DNA from: Aequorivita sp.
GTDB lineage: Bacteria > Bacteroidota > Bacteroidia > Flavobacteriales > Flavobacteriaceae
DNA: 46,571 bases
Reading direction: 5' to 3'
NCBI GenBank assembly: GCA_020435825.1
Contig: JAGQYY010000005.1
Coordinates: 19,544-66,114 of the forward strand
Part shown: in pieces, positions 39,555 to 46,571 of the stretch
How positions within the stretch are numbered: the stretch's first letter is position 1
How the letters are laid out: each line of letters opens with the position of its first letter
Made by a program: the position numbers and the translations under genes
The notes under the pieces: generated by a model
What the model was told of the DNA's origin: nothing
The model's input: the letters and a program-made list of their open reading frames with translations, nothing else
The model's database searches: none

Positions 39555-40064
39555 TTACTTTCTATAAAAGAGTTGGGTGAAGTAGCTTCGGCCTTTGGCA
39601 CACTTCATCACTCCAAACCCAGTGTGGGTATAATTGCCTTCAATGATTGCTCTGTGCCCTGGGCTGTTTAGCCAGGCATTTACAACTGCTTCGGCAGTGT
39701 CATAGCCATAGGCAACGTTTTCACCTACTACTTCAGCGTTGTCGTGATATTTTATTCCTTCAGAGCGATAGCCAAAATTATCGTGGTTTATCTGCTCTTT
39801 TTCAATCATATATTCTGTGTGATCCACGGCGAAAGCGGAGGCATATTGGGTATCAATTTTAAGTGCCGATAGTCCCAATGACGCGCGATGGTCATTAACC
39901 AGACTTAAAATTTCAGAAGACATTTGACTGTCATTTCTTTGAGCCAATGTTAAATCAATGTCGTATTTAGTGGCTTCAGCTTCAACAGAATCCTCTTTTG
40001 AACAAGAGGTAATCACTAGGCACAATAATGCCATTGCAAGTAGGTTGCTTTTTAGTAGGTGCAT
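39555..40064 (-). CDS. CAP/SCP domain lipoprotein
   Basis: A 169-residue secreted protein. The N-terminus LLKSNLLAMALLCLVITSCSKED is a lipoprotein signal with lipobox ITSC. The rest is a CAP (SCP/PR-1) domain: ILSLVNDHRASLGLSALKID, YASAFAVDHTEYMI, GENVAYGYDTAEAVVNAWLNSPGHRAIIEGNY and THTGFGVMK. The histidines and glutamates of the CAP cavity (His in DHTEYM, Glu in GEN, His in PGHR) are present. CAP proteins have varied roles in bacterial envelopes. The ATG at 40064 is chosen over an earlier frame opening because it gives the signal peptide. Confidence 0.88.
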   Translation of the reverse strand: MHLLKSNLLAMALLCLVITSCSKEDSVEAEATKYDIDLTLAQRNDSQMSSEILSLVNDHRASLGLSALKIDTQYASAFAVDHTEYMIEKEQINHDNFGYRSEGIKYHDNAEVVGENVAYGYDTAEAVVNAWLNSPGHRAIIEGNYTHTGFGVMKCAKGRSYFTQLFYRK

Positions 40065-40103
40065 AATTTGGGGAACATCAAATTTGGGGCATGATGTCAA
40101 GTC

Positions 40104-40111
40104 AAATATAT
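40104..40111 (-). promoter_or_regulatory. -7 box for the CAP lipoprotein gene
   Basis: Minus strand TATATTTG, a perfect TAnnTTTG, 39 bases before the ATG at 40064. Confidence 0.4.
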
Positions 40112-40268
40112 AAAAAAAATGACACGAAAATGCATTTAGTCGAAAAAATATTGCATTTTATCGAATAAGCGATAATTATTTTCTGATTATTGAAATCTTA
40201 AATATGTGCCTAGGCGAGGTAAACATTGTATATTTCACGTATATTAGTCATTTATTAAAAAAATACAC

Positions 40269-41333
40269 ATGGTTAAAATTTTAACATATATTATTGTTTT
40301 TTTTCTTCTTATTGGATGTAAAAACGAAGAGAAATCTTCTTCTGAAGCCCTTAAACTTTCAGAAAATACCATTAAAAAGGCTGAAAATTTTGGAATTGTG
40401 ATTCATGGAGGCGCCGGAACAATCCTAAAGGAGAATATGAGTGATTCTTTGGAAACTGCTTACAAAGCCAAATTGAAAGAAGCTATTTCCGTTGGCTATG
40501 AAATTTTGAAAAATGGAGGTACTTCTTTGGAAGCAGTTAAGAATACCATTAACGTTATGGAAGATTCGCCACTTTTCAACGCGGGTAAGGGAGCGGTATT
40601 TACTCACGAAGGTTCCAACGAACTCGATGCGTCAATTATGGACGGCGCTACCCTGAATGCTGGAGCCGTAGCGGGAGTAAAACACATTAAAAACCCAATC
40701 GATTTAGCGCGGGATGTAATGCAAAGTAGCGAACACGTAATGCTGTATGGTGCCGGCGCAGAAGAATTCGCAAAAGGATTGGGCTATAAAATGATGGATA
40801 CTTCCTATTTCTATACCCAAAACAGATATGAGTCTTTGCAAAAGGTTTTGAAAAAGGAAAAAAGCAAAAATGAAAAGAAGATTTCCTTTGAAGATTACTA
40901 TATTAAAAACTCAAAATTTGGGACCGTAGGTTGCGCAGCTTTGGACAAACACGGCAACCTTGCCGCTGGAACCTCTACGGGCGGCATGACCAACAAACGA
41001 TGGAACCGCATTGGCGATTCACCCATTATTGGCGCAGGAACTTATGCGAATAATGCAACCTGTGCAGTGTCGTCAACTGGTTGGGGCGAGTATTTCATTC
41101 GTTCTGTTGTTGCCTATGATATTTCAGCTTTGATGGAATATAAAGGAATGAGTTTGCAAGAAGCTGCAAGAGAAGTAATTCAGAAAAAAGTGACTGCAAT
41201 AGGCGGCGATGGCGGAATTGTGGCAATTGATAAAGATGGGAATGTGGCGATGGAATTCAACACTGCCGGAATGTATCGCGCCACTATGAATTCAAAAGGT
41301 GAGTTGGTTATTAAAATATATAAAGAGGAATAA
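40269..41333 (+). CDS. Isoaspartyl peptidase/L-asparaginase lipoprotein
   Basis: A 354-residue Ntn-hydrolase. The lipobox LIGC puts the lipidated cysteine at Cys17, so the protein is an envelope lipoprotein. FGIVIHGGAGTILKE near residues 41-55 begins the enzyme. The autoproteolytic site is Gly218-Thr219 in KFGTVGCAAL, with Thr219 becoming the nucleophile of the beta chain; GNLAAGTSTGGMTNKRWNRIGDSPIIGAGTYA follows. The family cleaves isoaspartyl dipeptides and asparagine. It is directly followed by the ABM gene with no gap, so co-transcription is likely. Confidence 0.94.
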   Translation: MVKILTYIIVFFLLIGCKNEEKSSSEALKLSENTIKKAENFGIVIHGGAGTILKENMSDSLETAYKAKLKEAISVGYEILKNGGTSLEAVKNTINVMEDSPLFNAGKGAVFTHEGSNELDASIMDGATLNAGAVAGVKHIKNPIDLARDVMQSSEHVMLYGAGAEEFAKGLGYKMMDTSYFYTQNRYESLQKVLKKEKSKNEKKISFEDYYIKNSKFGTVGCAALDKHGNLAAGTSTGGMTNKRWNRIGDSPIIGAGTYANNATCAVSSTGWGEYFIRSVVAYDISALMEYKGMSLQEAAREVIQKKVTAIGGDGGIVAIDKDGNVAMEFNTAGMYRATMNSKGELVIKIYKEE

Positions 41334-41633
41334 ATGGAACCGTATTACGCAGTAATTTTTACTTCAGTGCAATCCAAAAACATTAACGGCTATGCTGAAA
41401 TGGCAGGTTTTATGGAAACTTTGGTAAAACAACAGCCCGGATTTTTAGGAATGGAAAGTGCCCGAAATGAAATTGGCATTACCGTAAGCTATTGGCAAAA
41501 CCTTGAAAACATTAAAAGCTGGAAAGCGAATCTCGATCATTTAATCGCCCAGAAAAAAGGTCGGGAACAATGGTATTCCTATTATAAAGTGCGGGTTTGT
41601 AAAGTGGAAAGGGAGTATGGCTTTGAACGGTAA
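41334..41633 (+). CDS. ABM domain protein (putative monooxygenase fold)
   Basis: A 99-residue protein of the antibiotic biosynthesis monooxygenase (dimeric alpha-beta barrel) family. EMAGFMETLVKQQPGFLGMESARNEIG and ITVSYWQNLENIKSWKANLDHLIAQKKG form the usual ferredoxin-like pattern, ending WYSYYKVRVCKVER. Many ABM proteins act in heme degradation or detoxification, but the fold alone does not assign a reaction. Its start codon follows the asparaginase stop codon immediately (bases 41331-41333 and 41334). Confidence 0.85.
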   Translation: MEPYYAVIFTSVQSKNINGYAEMAGFMETLVKQQPGFLGMESARNEIGITVSYWQNLENIKSWKANLDHLIAQKKGREQWYSYYKVRVCKVEREYGFER

Positions 41634-41835
41634 CAAACGCTACATTGTTGTCACTCTGTTAATTATCTGCCAAATGTTAAATTCTAATATACGATTTCGA
41701 AATAACGCCACGTTACCACTTTAACCTCCCCGCCCTTAAAACGTATCTAAGTAATTATTTCAAACAAAACGAATTGGTTTTTGCTTTGCAGCCCAATCAT
41801 TTTGCCTTATTTTTAAATGCTTTTAACCATCTCTT

Positions 41836-44800
41836 ATGAAAACTCATCTCAAGCTACTGCCCGTTCTTTTATTGCTATTCGTTTTTTCCTGCAAAGACAA
41901 AGACAAACATTCCGAAACCGATAACCTTTTTAAATTCAAGGAATATATTTCCTATAATACTTACGGAAATCAATCCATCACAACAGATATTCGGGTGGAA
42001 CTTGTAAAACCATTGGAGCAATTTGATCTAACACAGGAACTTTCAGCCTATGACTATTTAAAAATTTCACCTGCTACAAAAGGTAAATTGATTGTTGAAA
42101 ACGGCAAAACATTGATTTTTCACCCTTTGGAATATTTAAAACCTGATACTGAATATACAGTTACCGTAAAACTGGATAAGTTTTATGAAGATATTTCAAA
42201 AGAATTCAAAACCTACACGTTCAGTTTCCACACCATTACCCCTAATTTTAAAGTCGATATAGGCAAACTTCAAAGCTACAGCAAACAATGGCAGTATGTT
42301 GAGGCCTCCATTGAAGCTTCGGATATTATTTCTTTGGAAAATGCAAAGCAGCTCGTTTCGGCTTCGCATGATGGCAAAAAGTTGAAACTGAAATGGCCTT
42401 CTGACATTAAAGAAGCGCGCTATTTCAATTTTACAATCGACAGTATTTCTAGAAAATTGGACGATTCCGAAATCCTTATTAAATGGGACGGAAAACCAAT
42501 CGGTGCCGAAAACAAAGGCGAAAACACCTTCGCAATTCCAGGACAGAACAATTTCACGATAGTCGATATTAGCAGCACTTTGGCGCCCGCGGCACTATTA
42601 AGTATCAATTTTTCAGATCCGTTGCTGGAAAATCAGGATTTTGCGGGACTGGTAACTATTGAAAACACACAGAATTTGCGTTATGAAGTAAATGGCAACG
42701 TGTTAAACGTTTATCCACCAAACCGCGTTGTGGGCAATGTAAAGGTCAACGTTTTCACGGGAATCAAAAACACGGAAGGTTTTGGATTGAAAAAGGAATT
42801 TTCAGAATTGGTTTCCTTTGAACAGTTAAAACCCGCCGTTCGGATGATTTCAAAAGGTGTAATTCTTCCGAATTCCGCGTCAACACCCGTTTATTTTGAA
42901 GCCGTAAACCTTTCAAAAGTGGATGTGCGTGTCATTAAAATTTACGAAAACAACGTCCTTCAATTTCTTCAAAGCTATAATTTGAACGACAACAACACCT
43001 ACGATATTCGTCGCGTTGGAAGGCGTATAGCCAAAAAAACGATTACCCTTAAAGACGAAGGCCTAGGCAATAACGGAAGCTGGAAAGCTTACGCCATAAA
43101 CCTTTCGGAGTATTTTAAGGCAGATCCGGGCGCGATTTACCAATTGGAATTCAGTTTCAAAAAGGATTATATTACCTATGATTGCGCTGAAACTACTTCC
43201 GAAAAAGATAATTCTGAAGAAAATGAAGACGAATATTATGATGATTATTATGAAGAAGACCCATACTACGCAAACGATTCTTCCGAAGATGAAGAAATTC
43301 GCGAAGAGCGTTATTGGGACAACGAAATTTACCACTGGCGTAATTACACTTACAATTGGCAGCAGCGGGACAATCCCTGCCATCCCGCTTATTATAACGA
43401 AGATCGTATAGTTACTGCGAATATTCTGGGTTCAGATTTAGGTTTAATCGTAAAAAAGAGCAACAACCGCTCGTTCCATATTGCGACTACAAATTTGATA
43501 ACCGCCAAACCGGAAGGTGGCGTAAAAGTGAAACTTTTCAATTATCAGCAGCAGTTGATCGAAACGGTCACTACCGAAAGTGACGGACTTACCATATACG
43601 ATGGCGACAAAAGTGCGGCATTTGCCGTAGCCCAAAAGGGAAACAATTTTGCCTATGTAAAACTGGAGGACGGCAATGCACTTTCCATGAGCAATTTCGA
43701 TATTTCTGGGAAAGAGTTGCAAAAGGGTTTGAAAGGATATACTTATACCGAACGCGGCGTGTACCGCCCCGGCGATAGCATTCACCTTACTTTTGTATTG
43801 AATGACAATGCAAACCCACTGCCTAAAAATCATCCTGTAACACTTTCAGTTACCGATGCTCGCGGAAAATTGGTGCAACGCACTGTTTTGAATGGCAGCT
43901 CGAATTCCTCCCCCCTCGGGGGAGGTACCGCAGGCGGAGGGGGATTTTATTATTTCCCAATAGCCACTGATGCTTCAGCACCAACTGGCAATTGGAACGC
44001 GACCGTGACCGTTGGTGGCGCGCAATTTTCGCACACGTTAAAAGTGGCGACTATTAAACCAAATAGACTTAAAATAAAACTCGATTTTGAAACTGAAATC
44101 CTTGACGCTACCAAACCCGTAACGGGAACAGCAAGTGCCTTGTGGCTTCACGGCTCGCCTGCCCGTAACTTGAAGATTGATATGACCGCAACGCTTCGCG
44201 CGAGCAACTCCGCTTTCCCGAAGTTTCCAAAATACAATTTCATCGATCCGATCCGAAAATTTGATGAGGTGGAAATCCCTGTTTTGGATACGCAACTTTC
44301 TTCGGAAGGAAGCACAACTTTCAGCCAAAATTTGGAGGTTGGAAAGAACGCGCCCGGAATGTTGAAAGCAACATTTTTAACGAAGGTATATGAAGGCGGT
44401 GGCGATTTCTCCTTGGATATCTTTTCTAAAGATTTAGCCCCTTTTTCACATTTTGTAGGTTTAAAATCGCCCGAAGCAGGGCGCTACGGTTCCTATTTTA
44501 CGGATGAAAATACAACTTTTGACGTAGTTTCCGTGGATGCCCAAGGCAAAGTAGCCGCCAATCGGGAGCTGGAAGTGAAAGTTTTTAAAATTGAATGGCG
44601 CTGGTGGTGGAACCGAGGTTCAGATAACCTTTCAACTTATGAAAATTCTACCGTACATCGTCCTGTAAACACATACAATATCAAAACCGATGGCAACGGA
44701 AAAGGAAAATTTACAGTAAACATTCCCGAAGCGGAAGGTGGGCGGTATTTAATCCGAGTAATCGATAAACAATCGGGCCACGCAACGGGACGCATTACTT

Positions 44801-46571
44801 ATTTCTACAGAAATTGGTGGCAGCGTCCAAGCGATGGCGATGCGGAAAGCGCACGGATGCTGTTATTTTCAGCAGATAAAGAAAAATATAATGTTGGCGA
44901 GGAAGCACAAATCACCTTTCCTTCGGGAAGCGATGGCCGGGCATTGATTAGTGTTGAAAACGGCACCGAAGTTCTGGAAACCTACTGGCTTGAAACCAAA
45001 AAAGGCGAGACCCAAGCCAAAATAAAAATCACAAAGGAAATGGCACCGAATATTTATGTGAATATTTCGCTGCTGCAACCGCACAGCCAGACCAAAAACG
45101 ATTTGCCGATACGGCTTTACGGCGTAATTCCACTTTCTGTGGAGGATCCTTCAACGGTGCTTCACCCAAAAATAACTATGCCGGAAGTTTTAAAACCAGA
45201 GAAACAATTCACTGTAAAAGTTTCCGAAGAAAAAGGGAAGCCGATGACCTACACTTTGGCTGTTGTTGATGAAGGATTACTGGATTTAACCCGCTTTGCA
45301 ACACCCGATATTCACGAAGCTTTTTATAGCCGTGAGGCTTTGGGCGTAAAGACGTTTGACATGTTTGATTACGTGATTGGAGCCTATTCCGGCAGTGTGG
45401 ATAATATTTACGCAATCGGGGGTGGCGATGCAGCTTTGGGCGCGAAAAACAGAAAAGCAGATCGATTTAAACCTGTGGTAAAATATCTCGGCCCATTTGA
45501 GCTCGCCGCCGGAAAAACGGCTACCCATACTATCGTGATGCCTAATTACATCGGTTCGGTGCGCACGATGGTCATTGCGGGCGACAAAACCAAAAGCGCC
45601 TACGGAAATGTTGAAAAAACCACGCCCGTCCGCACACCTTTGATGGTGCTGGCCTCGCTTCCGCGAAAATTATCTCCGGGCGAGACAGTTACGCTTCCCG
45701 TTACCGTTTTTGCCATGGAAAACAAAGTGAAAACCGCCACCATTTCTGTGAAAACCGGCGATGCACTGAAACCGAAAAACGGATCTTCAAAGACTGTTTC
45801 TTTTAACGGGCCGGGCGAACAGATCGTGAATTTCGAATTCGACGTTTTGTCCATTTCGACTCCGCTCAATGGCCAAAGCATCTCGGGCACTGAGCGGAGC
45901 CGAAGAGCCACAGACGGCTTTACAGCTATTGAAGTAACCGCTTCCGGCAACGGTGAAAAAGCGAGCTATAAAGTGGAAATAGATGTGGAAAATCCCAACC
46001 CGATTTCACAAAAGTCCACTAATTACACTTTAGACGGAAATGCTTCACAAACCATAAATTTTGAAACGTTCGGCGTTCCCGGAAGCAATGCCGCAATGCT
46101 TGAATTTTCAACTTTGCCGCCGATGGATTTTGGAAAGCGAATGGAATATTTAATCCATTACCCGTATGGGTGTTTGGAGCAGACTACTTCTTCGGCGTTT
46201 CCACAGTTATATTTGGCCGATGTTTTTGATATTCCTTTCAACAAGAAACAAGAAATTGAGAAAAACGTAAAGGCTGCAATTGAACGTTTGGGAAGATTCC
46301 AAATTGCGAACGGAGGGCTTTCTTATTGGCCCGGCGAGCGCGAAGCCGATGAATGGGCGACCAATTATGCAGGCCATTTTATGCTCGAAGCGAAGCAAAA
46401 AGGTTATGCCCTGCCAATTAGTTTTATGGGCAATTGGTTGCAATATCAGCAAAACACGGCACGGCAATGGCGAAATGCGAGCTACAACTCAAGTTTAACA
46501 CAGGCTTACAGACTTTACACTTTGGCGTTGGCTGGAAAACCGGAGCTCGCCGCAATGAACCGACTTCGGGA
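41836..46571 (+). CDS. Alpha-2-macroglobulin family lipoprotein, 3'-truncated by the window edge
   Basis: The frame is open from ATG 41836 to the last base, 1578 codons plus two bases, so the 3' end lies outside. The signal LLPVLLLLFVFSC gives lipobox Cys19. MG domains follow; residues 455-496 are an Asp/Glu/Tyr-rich tract (EENEDEYYDDYYEEDPYYAN). The bait-type middle contains VYRPGDSIHLTFVLND near 646. The thioester motif is intact as Cys1446-Leu-Glu-Gln1449 in YGCLEQTTSSAFPQ. Such proteins trap proteases in the periplasm, usually with PbpC. Two repeat-derived insertions are in frame at residues about 691-704 and 1340-1357. Confidence 0.92.
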   Translation, partial: MKTHLKLLPVLLLLFVFSCKDKDKHSETDNLFKFKEYISYNTYGNQSITTDIRVELVKPLEQFDLTQELSAYDYLKISPATKGKLIVENGKTLIFHPLEYLKPDTEYTVTVKLDKFYEDISKEFKTYTFSFHTITPNFKVDIGKLQSYSKQWQYVEASIEASDIISLENAKQLVSASHDGKKLKLKWPSDIKEARYFNFTIDSISRKLDDSEILIKWDGKPIGAENKGENTFAIPGQNNFTIVDISSTLAPAALLSINFSDPLLENQDFAGLVTIENTQNLRYEVNGNVLNVYPPNRVVGNVKVNVFTGIKNTEGFGLKKEFSELVSFEQLKPAVRMISKGVILPNSASTPVYFEAVNLSKVDVRVIKIYENNVLQFLQSYNLNDNNTYDIRRVGRRIAKKTITLKDEGLGNNGSWKAYAINLSEYFKADPGAIYQLEFSFKKDYITYDCAETTSEKDNSEENEDEYYDDYYEEDPYYANDSSEDEEIREERYWDNEIYHWRNYTYNWQQRDNPCHPAYYNEDRIVTANILGSDLGLIVKKSNNRSFHIATTNLITAKPEGGVKVKLFNYQQQLIETVTTESDGLTIYDGDKSAAFAVAQKGNNFAYVKLEDGNALSMSNFDISGKELQKGLKGYTYTERGVYRPGDSIHLTFVLNDNANPLPKNHPVTLSVTDARGKLVQRTVLNGSSNSSPLGGGTAGGGGFYYFPIATDASAPTGNWNATVTVGGAQFSHTLKVATIKPNRLKIKLDFETEILDATKPVTGTASALWLHGSPARNLKIDMTATLRASNSAFPKFPKYNFIDPIRKFDEVEIPVLDTQLSSEGSTTFSQNLEVGKNAPGMLKATFLTKVYEGGGDFSLDIFSKDLAPFSHFVGLKSPEAGRYGSYFTDENTTFDVVSVDAQGKVAANRELEVKVFKIEWRWWWNRGSDNLSTYENSTVHRPVNTYNIKTDGNGKGKFTVNIPEAEGGRYLIRVIDKQSGHATGRITYFYRNWWQRPSDGDAESARMLLFSADKEKYNVGEEAQITFPSGSDGRALISVENGTEVLETYWLETKKGETQAKIKITKEMAPNIYVNISLLQPHSQTKNDLPIRLYGVIPLSVEDPSTVLHPKITMPEVLKPEKQFTVKVSEEKGKPMTYTLAVVDEGLLDLTRFATPDIHEAFYSREALGVKTFDMFDYVIGAYSGSVDNIYAIGGGDAALGAKNRKADRFKPVVKYLGPFELAAGKTATHTIVMPNYIGSVRTMVIAGDKTKSAYGNVEKTTPVRTPLMVLASLPRKLSPGETVTLPVTVFAMENKVKTATISVKTGDALKPKNGSSKTVSFNGPGEQIVNFEFDVLSISTPLNGQSISGTERSRRATDGFTAIEVTASGNGEKASYKVEIDVENPNPISQKSTNYTLDGNASQTINFETFGVPGSNAAMLEFSTLPPMDFGKRMEYLIHYPYGCLEQTTSSAFPQLYLADVFDIPFNKKQEIEKNVKAAIERLGRFQIANGGLSYWPGEREADEWATNYAGHFMLEAKQKGYALPISFMGNWLQYQQNTARQWRNASYNSSLTQAYRLYTLALAGKPELAAMNRLR
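43907..43947. repeat. GC-rich family 3 element in frame inside the macroglobulin gene
   Basis: CCTCCCCCCTCGGGGGAGG is a near-perfect hairpin, followed by GGCGGAGGGGGATTT. It encodes SPLGGGTAGGGGF at residues about 691-704, between ordinary macroglobulin sequence. It has much higher GC than its surroundings. Confidence 0.75.
45855..45904. repeat. REP-like family 1 inverted pair inside the macroglobulin gene
   Basis: TTCGACTCCGCTCA (45855-45868) and TGAGCGGAGCCGAA (45891-45904) are inverted at 13 of 14 positions around a 22-base spacer. It encodes residues 1340-1357 without breaking the frame. Confidence 0.8.

Noticed and set aside
43063..43383. A minus-strand frame with strings of Ile/Phe/Val
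   Set aside because: It is the antisense of the acidic Asp/Glu/Tyr tract of the macroglobulin gene.
41836..46571. A possible frameshift or broken macroglobulin gene, because repeat-like inserts are present
   Set aside because: Codon reading was followed through 43907-43947 and 45855-45904; the frame remains open to the window end and the thioester motif is intact, so it is treated as one functional gene.

Overview
The window is about 46.6 kb of chromosome from a member of the phylum Bacteroidota, almost certainly a flavobacterium (family Flavobacteriaceae or a close relative). The evidence is the set of gene families (a batABCDE aerotolerance operon with moxR and DUF58, a PID-CTERM tail protein, 3-hydroxyanthranilate dioxygenase, an acyl-ACP desaturase, a bacterial alpha-2-macroglobulin lipoprotein), the near absence of Shine-Dalgarno sequences, and many good copies of the Bacteroidota promoter -7 box TAnnTTTG just upstream of starts. 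No phage, plasmid, insertion sequence or CRISPR array is visible. Most of the content is housekeeping chromosome.

Layout. 1-6.8 kb: 3' end of a tRNA-dihydrouridine synthase, a ferredoxin-reductase-like flavoprotein, a LolC/E-type permease with rbfA, methylmalonyl-CoA epimerase, a CAU-anticodon tRNA, a tiny PID-CTERM membrane protein, ribE and pdxA (divergent), then DUF177-rpmF. 6.9-12.4 kb: the fatty-acid initiation block fabH-accB-accC, which runs as L32/DUF177-fabH-acc on the + strand, followed by an overlapping trio (FAD oxidoreductase, mtgA, GreA-like protein). 12.4-18.7 kb: FUSC membrane protein, the decayed remains of an NADP-dependent oxidoreductase, an orphan ABC ATPase, a small operon ending in pheS and a conserved hypothetical, and cvpA. 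18.7-21.7 kb: a SulP anion transporter, a beta-carbonic anhydrase and a 97-residue membrane-anchored protein, a likely bicarbonate-handling unit. 21.7-30.9 kb: a complete minus-strand aerotolerance operon, moxR - DUF58 - large BatD-like fusion - batA - batB - batC - batD - batE. 31-36.1 kb: SDR enzyme, then a four-gene + strand module (Schlafen AlbA_2-type protein, SPFH-GYF_2 protein, double zinc-ribbon membrane protein, PPP-type metallophosphatase). 36.2-46.6 kb: acyl-ACP desaturase, ALDH7-type dehydrogenase, 3-hydroxyanthranilate dioxygenase, CAP-domain lipoprotein, isoaspartyl peptidase/asparaginase lipoprotein, an ABM-domain protein, and a 5'-complete alpha-2-macroglobulin lipoprotein that runs off the window end.

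The most unusual layer is not a gene. At least three families of short dispersed repeats are scattered through the window: (1) a REP-like element with core TTCGACAAGCTCAG or TTCGACTCCGCTCAG, (2) a 19-bp element CAAATTACAAGCACCAAAT that brackets accC in opposite orientations and in one copy forms the accC terminator, and (3) a short GC-rich hairpin of the type CTCCCCgaaGGGGAG. Copies of families 1 and 3 sit in frame inside protein genes (the FAD oxidoreductase and the alpha-2-macroglobulin), so they have been turned into peptide insertions. Other items worth checking are a perfect 15-bp inverted repeat whose foot is the start codon of the 3-hydroxyanthranilate dioxygenase gene, a sulP terminator hidden inside the coding end of cvpA, and the SPFH-GYF_2/zinc-ribbon/phosphatase module, whose joint function is unknown.
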